Positions 28,032 to 37,407 of a stretch of 64,000 nt of DNA are shown in pieces (within the stretch, counting starts at the first letter, position 1; every line of letters begins with the position of its first letter). This DNA is from Pseudonocardia abyssalis. Lineage in GTDB: Bacteria; Actinomycetota; Actinomycetes; Mycobacteriales; Pseudonocardiaceae. The notes under the pieces are model-generated. The model was given only the letters and a program-made list of their open reading frames with translations, was not told the DNA's origin and made no database searches. The translations under genes were made by a program, and so were the position numbers. Location: the NCBI RefSeq assembly GCF_019263705.2, contig NZ_JADQDK010000001.1:124001-188000 (forward strand), written 5' to 3'.

Positions 28032-28097
28032 CCACCCCCACCCGCCGAGTTTGCCACCCCCACCCGGCGAGTTTGCCGCCCCCACCCGGCGAGTTTG
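28032..28097. repeat. 22-bp tandem repeat, three units
   Basis: Units occupy 28032-28053, 28054-28075 and 28076-28097 with at most two differences each. They begin ten bases after the PBP stop. On the minus strand each reads CAAACTCGCCGGG followed by a G-rich half. The related arrays at 45441-45525 and 59197-59305 share the CTCGC core, the G-rich half and the 21-22-base period. No spacers separate the units. Confidence 0.85.
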
Positions 28098-28195
28098 CCG
28101 ATCGCGCACGCTGTCTTGTCCGCGCACGTCCGCCCCGGGCCGGCCATTCGGCGACCGGTCGCCGTGCCCGGGCCGGGAGTCCTATCCTGGATCGC

Positions 28196-28573
28196 ATGCC
28201 GCGCAGCCGGATCCCCGCGCTCGCCCTCGCCGCCGACCTGGTGGCGGTGGTCGTCTTCGCCGCGATCGGGCGGCTCAGCCACGCCGAGCCCGGCGACGTC
28301 TGGGGCCTGCTCGTGACCCTCGCGCCGTTCGCCGCCGGGGTCGTGGCGGCGTGGGCCACACCGGTCGTGCGCGCCGACCCGTCCGGCCTTCGGGCCGGGG
28401 GAGTGGTGCTCGCGGGGGCCGTCGTCGTCGGGCTGGCGCTGCGGGCCGGGTTCACCGGGTCGCTGCCGCTCGGCTTCGCGATCGTCACCGCGGTCTCGCT
28501 CGCGGTGCTGCTCCTGGGCTGGCGCACGCTGTCACTGGTCGTGGCTCGCCGAGCGGCCCACCGCGTGCCCTGA
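28196..28573 (+). CDS. DUF3054-like membrane protein
   Basis: The 125-residue protein has four hydrophobic segments. AADLVAVVVFAAIGRLSHAE followed by GDVWGLLVTLAPFAAG matches the actinobacterial DUF3054 family, of unknown function. A TATCCT hexamer at 28183-28188 lies seven bases before ATG 28196, which supports this start and a leaderless transcript over the long open frame that reads through the upstream repeats. Confidence 0.8.
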   Translation: MPRSRIPALALAADLVAVVVFAAIGRLSHAEPGDVWGLLVTLAPFAAGVVAAWATPVVRADPSGLRAGGVVLAGAVVVGLALRAGFTGSLPLGFAIVTAVSLAVLLLGWRTLSLVVARRAAHRVP

Positions 28574-28599
28574 CCGACGCGGGGGGACCGACCTACACT
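28571..28599 (+). promoter_or_regulatory. Promoter of map
   Basis: TGACCG at 28571-28576 and TACACT at 28594-28599 are separated by 17 bases, the standard spacing for the principal sigma factor. The ATG of map follows seven bases after the -10, so the transcript should be leaderless or nearly so. Confidence 0.6.
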
Positions 28600-28606
28600 G
28601 GACACC

Positions 28607-29464
28607 ATGTCCGCCCGCACGCTGCTGACCCCCGGCACCCCCACCCCGATCCGCCCCGTCCCCGCGCACATCCCGCGGCCGGAGTACGTCGGCAAGAAGG
28701 CCCCGGCGCGCAGCACCGAGCCGTGGGTGCAGGACGCCGAGACGATCGAGCTCATGCGCCACGCGGGCAAGGTCGCCGCGCAGGCCCTCGCCGTCGGCGG
28801 GGCGGCCGTGGCGCCGGGCGTCACCACCGACGACGTCGACGCCGTCGTCCACGAGTACCTGCTCGACCACGACGCCTACCCGTCGACGCTGGGCTACAAG
28901 GGCTTCCCGAAGTCCTGCTGCACCAGCCTCAACGAGGTGATCTGCCACGGCATCCCGGACACGACGGTGATCCAGGACGGCGACATCGTCAACATCGACG
29001 TCACCGGCTACGTCGGCGGCGTGCACGGCGACACCAACGCCACGTTCCTGGCCGGTGACGTCGACGAGGAGAGCCGCCTGCTCGTCGAGCGCACCCGCGA
29101 GGCGATGATGCGCTCGATCAAGGCGGTGCGCCCGGGCCGCGAGCTCAACGTCGTCGGCCGCGTCATCGAGTCCTACGCCAAGCGCTTCGGCTACGGCGTG
29201 GTCCGCGACTTCACCGGTCACGGCATCGGCCGCAGCTTCCACAGCGGCCTGGTCGTGCTGCACTACGACGAGCCGAGCGTCGACATCGTCCTCGAGGAGG
29301 GCATGACGTTCACGATCGAGCCCATGATCACGCTCGGGTCGATCGACTACGACATCTGGTCCGACGGCTGGACGGTCGTCACGAAGGACCGCTCGCGCAC
29401 CGCGCAGTTCGAGCACACGGTCCTGGTCACCGCCGAGGGTGCGGAGATCCTCACGCTCCCGTGA
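28607..29464 (+). CDS. map: Methionine aminopeptidase, type I
   Basis: This 285-residue metalloenzyme removes initiator Met from nascent proteins. The metal ligands are present in order: [19 protein letters not shown] (two Asp), HGIGRSFHS (His), TIEPM (Glu) and FEHTVLVT (Glu). The N-terminal 45 residues, with a proline-rich [22 protein letters not shown] stretch split by Ala and Val, match the extension of mycobacterial MapB. It closes the block collinear with mycobacterial dxr-map. Confidence 0.96.
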   Translation: MSARTLLTPGTPTPIRPVPAHIPRPEYVGKKAPARSTEPWVQDAETIELMRHAGKVAAQALAVGGAAVAPGVTTDDVDAVVHEYLLDHDAYPSTLGYKGFPKSCCTSLNEVICHGIPDTTVIQDGDIVNIDVTGYVGGVHGDTNATFLAGDVDEESRLLVERTREAMMRSIKAVRPGRELNVVGRVIESYAKRFGYGVVRDFTGHGIGRSFHSGLVVLHYDEPSVDIVLEEGMTFTIEPMITLGSIDYDIWSDGWTVVTKDRSRTAQFEHTVLVTAEGAEILTLP

Positions 29465-30242
29465 GCAGGTCGGCCAGCCCGTCGGGCCGCAGCTGGAAGC
29501 CGATGTGGCTGCTGCGCAGGTCGTGCACGTCGAACGGGTGGTCCGGGAACGCGGCGTCGGCGTCGGCGACGAACCGGTCCTGCAGGGCGGGCGGCAGGGC
29601 GCGGTCCTCGGTGAGCCGGACGAAGGTCCGGGGCACGGCAGCACCGGCGCCCAGGCGTACGGCGTCCTCGTCGATGTGCAGCGACTCGTCGGTGTCCATC
29701 GTCGCGAGGTAGCCGCGCAGCTCGTCGGGGGTGCCGTCGGCGAGCAGGGCGCGGTGCAGGCCGTCGAACGTCGCCCCGGCGGTGGGCCAGGCGACGCGCA
29801 GCGCACCGAGCGCGACGGGGTCGGCGGCCAGCAGCCCGCCCACCAGCGGGTCGAGCAGGCTCTCGCCGACGCCCTCGTAGCTCGCGCGAGGTGCGGTGCA
29901 GCACCACGCGGAGACGTAGACGGCGCGGGCGAGGAGATCGGGCCGGGCGTTCGCGACGGCGGTGACCGTCAGCCCGCCGCGGCTGGTGCCCACCAGCACC
30001 ACCGGCCCGTTGCGCGCCGCCCGCTCCACGACGGGGGTCACGGCCGCCACGTCGTCGGCGGTGCCGACGCCGGCCAGCGCGCTGCCCCCGTCGGGGATGC
30101 GTGCGGTCGGGCCGTGCCCCGGCAGGTCGACGGCGAGTGCGCGGTGACCGCGCAGCGTCAGCTCGCGCACCAGGGGAGACCAGGCCGCCGCGTTGCAGAA
30201 CGCCCCGTGGACGAGGACGAAGGTCGTGATCACACCGAGCAT
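29451..30242 (-). CDS. Alpha/beta hydrolase
   Basis: The 263-residue protein has [14 protein letters not shown] (oxyanion HG), the nucleophile elbow GTSRGG and a terminal His in SSHIGFQL. The pattern resembles hydrolases annotated as salicylate esterase/EstC-like. The reaction is unknown. Its 3' end overlaps that of map by 14 bases. ATG 30242 and GTG 30233 are both possible starts. A -10-like sequence for the divergent gene lies just beyond. Confidence 0.85.
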   Translation of the reverse strand: MLGVITTFVLVHGAFCNAAAWSPLVRELTLRGHRALAVDLPGHGPTARIPDGGSALAGVGTADDVAAVTPVVERAARNGPVVLVGTSRGGLTVTAVANARPDLLARAVYVSAWCCTAPRASYEGVGESLLDPLVGGLLAADPVALGALRVAWPTAGATFDGLHRALLADGTPDELRGYLATMDTDESLHIDEDAVRLGAGAAVPRTFVRLTEDRALPPALQDRFVADADAAFPDHPFDVHDLRSSHIGFQLRPDGLADLLTGA

Positions 30243-30280
30243 CCTGGACGGCCGCGCCCGCGGATGCGACCGTGAAACGC

Positions 30281-30865
30281 ATGGCGAAGATCTACGACGA
30301 CATCGACGAGCGCATGACGGCCTGGATCGCGGCGCAGCCGATGTTCTTCGTCGCCACCGCGCCCCTGGCCGGTGACGGGCTCGTCAACCTGTCCCCGAAG
30401 GGCACGCAGGGCACGTTCCGGGTCGTCGACGCCCACACGTTCGCCTACCTCGACCTCACCGGCAGCGGCGTAGAGACCATCGCCCACCTGCGGGAGAACG
30501 GCCGGATCTGCGTGATGTTCTGCGCGTTCGACGGCGGGCCCAAGATCGTGCGGCTACACGGCACCGGGCGGGTCCTGTTCGCGGCCGACGCCGGCTTCGA
30601 CGACGCGCTCGCGCCGTTCGGGGACGCGGGGGAGAGCCGCCGACCGCAGACCCGGGGCGTGATCACGGTCGACGTCACGCGCATCTCCGACGCCTGCGGC
30701 TACGCCGTGCCGAAGATGGATCTGGTGGAGGAGCGGGGGATCCTCGACGCGTGGGCAGACACCCGCGGGCCCGACAGGCTGGCGACCTACCACGCCACCC
30801 GCAACGCGCAGAGCCTCGACGGCCTGCCGGGGCTCCCGGCCCCGGCAGACGTCGCGTCCCGTTAG
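30281..30865 (+). CDS. Pyridoxamine 5'-phosphate oxidase family protein
   Basis: This 194-residue split-barrel flavin-binding protein has MFFVATAPLAGDGLVNLSPKG and RPQTRGVITVDV. Proteins of this class bind FMN, F420 or heme; no specific reaction can be assigned. ATG 30281 is preferred over GTG 30272 because the -10-like GACCGT lies seven bases before it. It overlaps the convergent SRPBCC gene by four bases. Confidence 0.83.
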   Translation: MAKIYDDIDERMTAWIAAQPMFFVATAPLAGDGLVNLSPKGTQGTFRVVDAHTFAYLDLTGSGVETIAHLRENGRICVMFCAFDGGPKIVRLHGTGRVLFAADAGFDDALAPFGDAGESRRPQTRGVITVDVTRISDACGYAVPKMDLVEERGILDAWADTRGPDRLATYHATRNAQSLDGLPGLPAPADVASR

Positions 30866-31320
30866 GCGGGTGAACCGAAGATCGTCACGAGCCGGCGCAG
30901 CGTGTCGCGGATCGACTTCGCGTTGTTCTTCTGCATCCCGAGCAGCTCGATGCCCTTCGCCACGGGCGAGCCGGCGTAGTCGAACGTCTCGGTGATGCGG
31001 GTGCCACCGTCGACGGGCTGCAGCTCGTAGCGCCAGATCGCCCTCGCGGGGTGGCACCAGCCGATGAGCCGGTCCTGCTCGAACTCCACCACGCGGTTGG
31101 TGATCCGGTACGGCAGCTTGATCTTCATGTCCATGCCGAACCGGTCGCCCAGCGCGAGCCTCTCCGGGCCGGAGGTGGCCCCGCGGACGGTGCCCGAGCC
31201 GTCGAACTCGTGGTGGCGGTGCGGGTTCGCGAGCAGCGCGAAGACCTCCGCCGGGGGAGCGGCGACCACGGTGGACGCGGTCACCGTCCGCCCGGCGAAC
31301 GTGGCGTGATCGGTCGTCAC
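30862..31320 (-). CDS. SRPBCC-family (polyketide cyclase-like) protein
   Basis: The 152-residue protein has the SRPBCC start pattern VTASTVVAAPPAEVFALLANPHRHHEFD and a helix-grip fold ending in a long C-terminal helix (GIELLGMQKNNAKSIRDTLRRL). Such proteins bind hydrophobic ligands or act as cyclases. Its GTG start overlaps the peroxiredoxin stop by four bases, so the two form an operon. Confidence 0.85.
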   Translation of the reverse strand: MTTDHATFAGRTVTASTVVAAPPAEVFALLANPHRHHEFDGSGTVRGATSGPERLALGDRFGMDMKIKLPYRITNRVVEFEQDRLIGWCHPARAIWRYELQPVDGGTRITETFDYAGSPVAKGIELLGMQKNNAKSIRDTLRRLVTIFGSPA

Positions 31321-31784
31321 GCAGCAGCCTTGTGCTTCTTCAGCGCGGCGAGCGCGTCGTCGGCGTGCATGTCGAACTTCGTCTCGCTCGCGATGACCTC
31401 GATGATCCGGCGGTCCTGGCCGATGACGAAGGTCTTGCGCTTGGTCTGCAGCCCACCGGGCAGCCACGAGCGCTTCGCGCCGAGCTCCTTGGCCACCTTC
31501 TTGCCCGCGTCGGACAGCAGCGGGTAACCCAGGGAGTGGGCGCTCGCGAACGTGCTCTGCGCGGTGACGTTGTCGCCGCTGATGCCGACCGGCTGCGCGC
31601 CCAGGGCAGCGAACTCGGCGGCCAGGTCACGGAAGTGGCAGGCCTCCTGGGTGCAGCCTCCGCTGGAGGCGATCGGGTAGAAGAACAGCACCACGGGGCC
31701 GTTCTCGAGCAGGGCGGACAGCTTGCGGGGGGTGCCCGTCTCGTCCTTCAGCTCGAAGTCGCTGACCTGGTCACCGGGGTTCAT
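31317..31784 (-). CDS. Peroxiredoxin, BCP/PrxQ family
   Basis: This 155-residue thiol peroxidase has peroxidatic Cys44 and resolving Cys49 in GGCTQEACHFRD, the atypical two-Cys arrangement with four residues between. It reduces hydroperoxides in the cytoplasm with thioredoxin-type donors. The usual TPGCT is SGGCT here, a mild departure. ATG 31784 gives the standard N-terminus. It is coupled to the SRPBCC gene. Confidence 0.93.
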   Translation of the reverse strand: MNPGDQVSDFELKDETGTPRKLSALLENGPVVLFFYPIASSGGCTQEACHFRDLAAEFAALGAQPVGISGDNVTAQSTFASAHSLGYPLLSDAGKKVAKELGAKRSWLPGGLQTKRKTFVIGQDRRIIEVIASETKFDMHADDALAALKKHKAAA

Positions 31785-31871
31785 GGACGCTCACTCTCTG
31801 GTCGGGGTGTTGCCCGGAGTTTCGCAGCAGCGGCCCGGACGGTTCAGCAGACCGTTTTCCTGGGGGCAGTG

Positions 31872-32690
31872 TCATGCCTTGCGCGGCGGCAGCGGCAGGA
31901 ACCCGCTCGTCCGCTTCACGTACTCGACGTAGCCGGGGCGGCGGTTGCCGATCGTCGACTCCAGCAGCTTCGCGCCGGTGCCCTTGGCCAGCAGCCACGT
32001 CATCAGCGCCGCGCTGACCAGCCCGATCAGGCCCGCCGGGTGGTGCAGGGCGAGCAGCGTGAGGCCCCACCAGACGGCGGCGTCGCCGAAGTAGTTGGGG
32101 TGGCGGGTGTAGCGCCACAGGCCCTGGTCCATGACCTGGCCCTTGTTCGCCGGGTCGGCCTTGAACGTGGCGAGCTGCGCGTCGCCGACGGTCTCGAAGA
32201 AGAAGCCGACCGCCCACGACAGCACGCCGAGCACCGTCACGGTGATCGCGAGTGCGCCGTCGGCGTAGCCGTACTGGCCGAGCTGCACCGGCAGCGAGAC
32301 GACCCACATGATCACGGCCTGCGGGACGTAGACCTTGCGGACGATGTGGACCACCGGGTCGCCCTGCGCCTTCGCCATGATCTCGACGTAGCGCGGGTCC
32401 TCGTCCTTGCCGCGGTTGCGCCGCTCGATGTGCCAGGCCAGGCGGAAGCCCCATACGCACGTCAGCGCGGTGATCAGCAGCCGGCGCCACAGGTCGCCGT
32501 CGCCCACGGACAGGATCAGCGAGGTGATCGCGACGATCCCGAACCCGGCACCCCACACGACGTCGATGCCGTCGTGGCGGTTGCCGCGCACGCGGACGGC
32601 GACGACCAGTGCGGCGGCGAACAGGACGAGCACGACGACGGCGCTGACCCAGAGGTTGGTCAGCGCCGCGCCCCACGGATAGGCACTCAT
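31872..32690 (-). CDS. DUF1295 membrane oxidoreductase (steroid 5-alpha-reductase-like)
   Basis: The 272-residue protein has about seven helices and the C-terminal signature GLWRYTRHPNYFGDAAVWWG followed by ESTIGNRRPGYVEYVKRTSGFLP, typical of DUF1295 and the ICMT/steroid reductase superfamily. The GNR segment and RHPNYFG bind the cofactor. It is the last gene of the lipid operon, four bases after the first CFA-like gene. In M. tuberculosis the related gene Rv0446c sits next to ufaA1. A role in reducing a modified acyl chain is inference. Confidence 0.88.
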   Translation of the reverse strand: MSAYPWGAALTNLWVSAVVVLVLFAAALVVAVRVRGNRHDGIDVVWGAGFGIVAITSLILSVGDGDLWRRLLITALTCVWGFRLAWHIERRNRGKDEDPRYVEIMAKAQGDPVVHIVRKVYVPQAVIMWVVSLPVQLGQYGYADGALAITVTVLGVLSWAVGFFFETVGDAQLATFKADPANKGQVMDQGLWRYTRHPNYFGDAAVWWGLTLLALHHPAGLIGLVSAALMTWLLAKGTGAKLLESTIGNRRPGYVEYVKRTSGFLPLPPRKA

Positions 32691-32694
32691 GCCG

Positions 32695-34074
32695 TCATCG
32701 TGTCGGTTCGACCAGCACCGTGCGCGCCGAGCCGTTGGCCGAGCTGCCGTTCGTCACCGAGACGTGATCCATCTCGGGGTCGCGGCCCAGGGTGGACGTG
32801 CGCCCGCGGGGCAGCCCGGACCGGCCGTCGGCGTCGGGACGGACCATGAGCATCTGGTGCACGCCCATCCGGTTCTCCTCGAACGCGAGTGCCGCGCCCG
32901 CGAGGTAGAGCAGCCAGACCCGGAACTGCTCCTCGCCGACGAGCCGGACCGCCTCCGCCTTGTTGTCCTGCAACGTGTCCAGCCACGGCCGGACGGTCCA
33001 CACGTAGTGCTCGCGCAGGGAGTGGACGTCGACGACCTCCAGCCCCGCGGCCTCCAGGAAGTTCAGCGTCTCGCCGAGCGGGCGCATGTACATGTCCGGT
33101 GCGACGTAGGACTCCATGAACGCCCCGCCGCCCGGTGCGGTGTTGGCCCCGGCCGCCCCGCGCGACATCTGCTGCAGCAGCAGGCGTCCGTGGGGGAGGA
33201 GCAGCTTGTGCAGCTGCGCGGCGTAGACGGGGTAGTTGTCCTGGCCGACGTGCTCGCCCATCTCGATCGAGCTGATGGCGTCGAAGGGCTGGTCGGGGAT
33301 CTCCCGGTAGTCCTGCAGCCGGATCTCGATCTTGTCGGACAGCCCGAGCGCCTCGACGCGGGCCATGCCGAACGCCCGCTGCTGGGCGCTGAGGGTGACC
33401 CCGACGGCCGTGACGCCGTAGTTCTTCGCCGCGTGGATGAGCAGCGACGCCCACCCGCAGCCGACGTCGAGCAGGCGCATCCCCGGCTTCAGCCCGAGCT
33501 TGCGGCAGATCAGGTCGAGCTTGTCGGTCTGGGCCTGCTCCAGCCCGTAGCCGGCACTCGTCTCCTGCGTCCAGTACCCGCACGAGTACGCCATCTGCGG
33601 GTCGAGCAGGAACTCGTAGAAGTCATTGGACAGGTCGTAGTGGTGCGCGATGGCGGCGCGGTCGCGGCGGCGGGTGTGCAGGCCGCCGTCGAGCCGGGCC
33701 TCCGACGCCGGGGGCTTCGGGCGCGGGCCGAGGATGCGGAGAGACGCGGCCAGCTTCACGGCGTCGATCTTGTCGGCGGTGCTCAGCTTCACCGCCCCCA
33801 GGTCCTGGGCGCGCGCGAGCTTCCAGAACCGGGACAGGCCGTCGGCGACGTCGCCCTCGACGTCGAGCTCACCGGCGACGAACGCGCGGGCCAGCCCGAG
33901 CTCGCCGGGGTTCCAGAGCAGGCGCCGCAGCGCCCGGCGGTGCCGGATGATCGCGACCGGCCCGTCGGGGGCACCGGCCTCGGAGCCGTCCCACGCCCGC
34001 AGGCGGATGGGCAGCGGCGCACCGATGAGGCGCTCGACGAGCCCGGCGAGCTGCGGGGCGACAGGGGTGGGCAC
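32695..34074 (-). CDS. Cyclopropane-fatty-acyl-phospholipid synthase family methyltransferase 1
   Basis: The 459-residue protein has an N-terminal lipid-binding region and a SAM domain with RLLDVGCGWASLLIHAA. HHYDLSNDFYEFLLDPQMAYSCGYW retains the Cys matching Cys139 of E. coli Cfa, and SSIEMGEHVGQDNY matches the EHVG segment. It adds a methylene or methyl group to unsaturated phospholipid chains. The last 50 residues form a polar, Ser/Asn-rich tail. It begins 17 bases after the second homologue, so the two paralogues are cotranscribed. Confidence 0.9.
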   Translation of the reverse strand: MPTPVAPQLAGLVERLIGAPLPIRLRAWDGSEAGAPDGPVAIIRHRRALRRLLWNPGELGLARAFVAGELDVEGDVADGLSRFWKLARAQDLGAVKLSTADKIDAVKLAASLRILGPRPKPPASEARLDGGLHTRRRDRAAIAHHYDLSNDFYEFLLDPQMAYSCGYWTQETSAGYGLEQAQTDKLDLICRKLGLKPGMRLLDVGCGWASLLIHAAKNYGVTAVGVTLSAQQRAFGMARVEALGLSDKIEIRLQDYREIPDQPFDAISSIEMGEHVGQDNYPVYAAQLHKLLLPHGRLLLQQMSRGAAGANTAPGGGAFMESYVAPDMYMRPLGETLNFLEAAGLEVVDVHSLREHYVWTVRPWLDTLQDNKAEAVRLVGEEQFRVWLLYLAGAALAFEENRMGVHQMLMVRPDADGRSGLPRGRTSTLGRDPEMDHVSVTNGSSANGSARTVLVEPTR

Positions 34075-34091
34075 GGTGTGTCTCCAGGGAG

Positions 34092-35375
34092 TCAGTAGGA
34101 GCGGCGGTGCTGCAGCGAGAGCTGGTAGACGTCGAGGTAGCCGACGCGGAACCCGGCCTCGCAGTACGCGAGGTAGAACTCCCACATGCGGCGGAACGTC
34201 TCGTCGAAGCCGAGCCCGGCGACGGTCTCCCAGCGGGCGAGGAACGTCTCGCGCCAGTGGGCGAGCGTGCGGGCGTAGTCGGGGCCGAGGCTGCGGCGCT
34301 CGGCGATGCGCAGGCCGGTGTGGTCGCGCAGGTTCTGCTCGATCGCGTCGACCGACGGGATCACGCCGCCGGGGAAGATGTACTTCGAGATCCAGGTGTA
34401 GTCGTTCTGCGACACCACCAGCCGGTCGTGCGGCATGGTGATCGCCTGCAGGCCGACCTTGCCGCCGGGCTTGAGCAGGCGGTCGAGCGCGGCGAAGTAC
34501 GTCGGCCAGTAGGCGACGCCGACGGCCTCGATCATCTCGACGCTGACCACGGCGTCGTAGCTGCCCTGGGCCTCGCGGTAGTCGCGCAGCAGCACCTGGA
34601 CGCGGTCGGCGACGCCGGCCTTCGTCAGGCGCTCCTCGGCGAGCTTGGCCTGCTCGGCGGAGATCGTCAGCGTGGTGACGCGGGCGCCGCGCTGCGCGGC
34701 CCGGGTGGCGAGCCCGCCCCAGCCGGTGCCGATCTCCAGCACGTGGCTGTCGGGGCCGACGCCCGCCATGTCGAGGATGCCGTCGATCTTGCGCTCCTGG
34801 GCGAGCACGAGGTCGTCGCTGCCGTCGGCGAACCAGCCCGCGGAGTAGGACATCGTCTCGTCGAGGAACGTGGAGAACAGGTCGTTGGACAGGTCGTAGT
34901 GGCGCTGGATGTTCTCCCGCGAGCCCTCGACCGTGTTGACCTCCTCGCTCGGCTGCCGGGCCTCGGCGAAGCGCCGCCCGATCCGCTGCAGCGTCGGCGG
35001 GATCAGGGTGGACAGCTTCGCGGCGAACGGCGTGAGGAGGTCGGCCAGGTCGGTGGTGGTCCAGTCGCCCACCATGTACGCCTCGCCGAACCCGATCTTC
35101 GAGTTCGCACCGAGGCGGTGGAAGAAGGCCTCGGGCCGCACGATCCGCATGACGGGCGAGTCGGGACCGCCTGCGCCGATCCGCTCCCCGCCGGGGAACA
35201 CGACCCGCACCGGCAGCGGCTTCACCGCGCGCCGGAACAGCGCCTCGGCGATCCGGGCCTTGCCCGGGGCCCGCGGCGCCGTCGCCAGGCCGGGCCACAC
35301 GCCCTCGTTCGGGCGGGGGACGAGATGGTTGTTGGAGCGCCGGACGGGCGCCGAGCTGATGGGTTCAGTGGTCAC
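34092..35375 (-). CDS. Cyclopropane-fatty-acyl-phospholipid synthase family methyltransferase 2 (UfaA1-like)
   Basis: The 427-residue protein has HVLEIGTGWGGLATRAA as SAM motif I, RHYDLSNDLFSTFLDETMSYSAGWF, SVEMIEAVG, and WISKYIFPGGVIPS. The SYSAGWF segment lacks the Cys present in methyltransferase 1 and E. coli Cfa. This fits the UfaA1-like group, whose mycobacterial member is reported to make tuberculostearic (10-methyl) acid. GTG 35375 overlaps the DUF1365 stop. The length is normal. Confidence 0.9.
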   Translation of the reverse strand: MTTEPISSAPVRRSNNHLVPRPNEGVWPGLATAPRAPGKARIAEALFRRAVKPLPVRVVFPGGERIGAGGPDSPVMRIVRPEAFFHRLGANSKIGFGEAYMVGDWTTTDLADLLTPFAAKLSTLIPPTLQRIGRRFAEARQPSEEVNTVEGSRENIQRHYDLSNDLFSTFLDETMSYSAGWFADGSDDLVLAQERKIDGILDMAGVGPDSHVLEIGTGWGGLATRAAQRGARVTTLTISAEQAKLAEERLTKAGVADRVQVLLRDYREAQGSYDAVVSVEMIEAVGVAYWPTYFAALDRLLKPGGKVGLQAITMPHDRLVVSQNDYTWISKYIFPGGVIPSVDAIEQNLRDHTGLRIAERRSLGPDYARTLAHWRETFLARWETVAGLGFDETFRRMWEFYLAYCEAGFRVGYLDVYQLSLQHRRSY

Positions 35376-36136
35376 TGGACGCCCTCCTGAGGTGAGTGCT
35401 TCGGCCGACGGACGACGGGCAGGCGCCTGAGCCACAGCGTGATGCCGTGGCGGCGGATGAGCGCCGACGTGCGGTAGGTCATGAGCGGACGCCGCACGAG
35501 CATCCGGGCGAGCGCGGCGGGGGTGGCGGGGCGGCGGGTGCCGACGACGGTGGCCGTCAGCGCGGTGGCGTCGTCCTGGCGCAGCGCCACGGTGACGGCG
35601 AGCCGGTCACCGGGCAGCGGCAGCGTCATCCGGTAGGTGCCCTCGACGGTGAGGAACGGGGAGACGTAGAAGTCCTTGCCGGTCTCGGCGCGGCCGGCGT
35701 CGTCGGTGCGCAGCAGGTAACAGTGCCGCTCGCCGTAGGTGTTGTGGACCTCCGCGACGACGCACTCGAGCGTGCCGTCGGGCCGGTGGCACCAGTACAC
35801 GCTGATCGGGTTGAACACGTAGCCGAGCAACCGGGCGTTGGCGAGCATGAGCACCTGCCCGCCGTGCAGGTCGACGCCCTGCGTGGCCAGCCACGCGTCG
35901 AGGTTCTGCCGGATGGTGCGGCTCGGGTCGCCGAGGTGGTCGCGCGCCTCGAAGCGGGCGAACGGCCGCAGCCAGCGGGGCAGCTCGGGCAGGGCGTCGA
36001 CGTCGACGAGCCACAAGTAGATCGCGTGCCCGAAGCTGCGGTCCATGGCCTTGCGGCGGACGTGGCGGACCTCGGCGTCGTAGAGCGACGGCACGACGAC
36101 CGGCGTCCGGACGATCTCCTGCTGCGACGACGTCAC
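35372..36136 (-). CDS. DUF1365 family protein
   Basis: The 254-residue product has the family pattern YDAEVRHVRRKAMDRSFGHAIYLWLVDVDALPEL, LGYVFNPISVYWCH, and VAEVHNTYGERHCYLL. The function is unknown. DUF1365 proteins accompany FAD amine-oxidase-like and CFA genes in many bacteria, including the SigK regulon of M. tuberculosis (Rv0448c). It overlaps both neighbours by four bases and is certainly part of the operon. Confidence 0.92.
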   Translation of the reverse strand: MTSSQQEIVRTPVVVPSLYDAEVRHVRRKAMDRSFGHAIYLWLVDVDALPELPRWLRPFARFEARDHLGDPSRTIRQNLDAWLATQGVDLHGGQVLMLANARLLGYVFNPISVYWCHRPDGTLECVVAEVHNTYGERHCYLLRTDDAGRAETGKDFYVSPFLTVEGTYRMTLPLPGDRLAVTVALRQDDATALTATVVGTRRPATPAALARMLVRRPLMTYRTSALIRRHGITLWLRRLPVVRRPKHSPQEGVQ

Positions 36137-37407
36137 CAGCCGGCTCCCAGGCTGGCGGCGGCCCGCACGCCTGCGGCGCACCCGTCCTCGTGGAAGCCCC
36201 AGCCGTGGTAGGCGCCGGCGAAGGCGACCGTGCCGTCGTTGAGCTGCGGCAGGCGGCGCTGCGCGGCCACCGACTCGGGCGTGTAGATCGGGTGCTCGTA
36301 GTGCATGGTCGCGATGACCTGGCCGGGCTCCACGCGGTCGGTGCCGTTGAGTGTCACCACGTAGTCCTCGGGCTCGGCGAGGCGCTGCAGCCGGTTCATG
36401 TCGTAGGACACGAGCACCGGCGCGTCCCGGCTGGAGCAGGCCGACTTGAGGTAGTTCCACGAGGCCCGCGCGTTCGCGTGCCGCGGCAGCACCGACGTGT
36501 CGTGGTGCAGCTGCGTGGTGTTCGGCGAGTACGCGAACGCGCCCAGGACGTCGCGCTCGTCCGCGGTGGCGTCGGGCAGCAGGGCCAGCGCCTGGTCGGG
36601 GTGGGTGGCGATCACGACCTTGTCGAAGCGCTGCGTGCCGTCGGCCTCGATCTCCACCCCGTCGGCGCTACGCCGGACGGCCTTCACCGGGTTCGACACG
36701 TGCACCGCGGAGATCCCCTTGACGACCTGCTCCACGTAGGCCCGGGACCCGCCCGTGACCGTGCGCCACTGCGGCGAGCCGCCGACGGAGAGCAGCCCGT
36801 GGTGGTCCAGGAAGGTGAACAGGTAGCGCGCCGGGTAGGACAGCGACACGCTCTCGCCCGCCGACCACACGGCGCTCACGACCGGGAGCATGAAGTGCTC
36901 CACGAAGTAGCGGGAGTAGCCGCCGATGGCCAGGAACGCGCCGAGCGTGACGTCGCCCGCGCGCTCGTCGGCCAGCACGCGTCGGGCGTGCCGGTGGAAC
37001 CGCACGACCTCGGCCAGCATCTTCAGGTACTGCGGCCGGGCCACGTTGGACGCCTGCGGGAACAGCCCGCCCAGCTTGCGCGCCCCGGCGTACTCCAGGC
37101 CGCAGCCCTCGCAGCGGACGCTCATCGACATGTCCGACTCCTGCGTGGCCACGCCGAGCTCGGCGAACAGGCGCAACAGGTTCGGGTAGGTGCGCTCGTT
37201 GTGCACGATGAACCCGGAGTCGACGAACGCGGTGCCGCCGTCGGGGGTGGGGAGCTCGTGGGTGTGCGCGTGGCCGCCCAGGCGCGCGTCGGCCTCGTAC
37301 AGCGAGACGTCGTAGCGGCGCTGCAGGAGGTACGCGGCGGTGAGACCGGCGACGCCGGACCCGACGACGGCTGCGGTGGGCCGGTCGGTCGCGGGCAGCT
37401 GGCTCAT
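36133..37407 (-). CDS. FAD-dependent amine-oxidase-like protein (COG2907)
   Basis: This 424-residue flavoprotein has the dinucleotide fold AAVVGSGVAGLTAAYLL at about residues 15-31, the following DARLGGHAHTHELP, and the C-terminal FAD motif VAFAGAYHGWGFHEDG. Members of this group occur with Cfa-type methyltransferases and DUF1365; in Rhodobacter and mycobacteria they belong to oxidative or envelope stress regulons. It probably oxidises or desaturates a lipid chain before or after methylation (inference). ATG 37407 overlaps the upstream hydrolase stop. Confidence 0.9.
   Translation of the reverse strand: MSQLPATDRPTAAVVGSGVAGLTAAYLLQRRYDVSLYEADARLGGHAHTHELPTPDGGTAFVDSGFIVHNERTYPNLLRLFAELGVATQESDMSMSVRCEGCGLEYAGARKLGGLFPQASNVARPQYLKMLAEVVRFHRHARRVLADERAGDVTLGAFLAIGGYSRYFVEHFMLPVVSAVWSAGESVSLSYPARYLFTFLDHHGLLSVGGSPQWRTVTGGSRAYVEQVVKGISAVHVSNPVKAVRRSADGVEIEADGTQRFDKVVIATHPDQALALLPDATADERDVLGAFAYSPNTTQLHHDTSVLPRHANARASWNYLKSACSSRDAPVLVSYDMNRLQRLAEPEDYVVTLNGTDRVEPGQVIATMHYEHPIYTPESVAAQRRLPQLNDGTVAFAGAYHGWGFHEDGCAAGVRAAASLGAGW

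Noticed and set aside
28032..28097. Short repeats that could be read as a CRISPR array, here and at 45425 and 59197
   Set aside because: The units are contiguous with a 21-22-base period and no unique spacers, and no cas genes are present.
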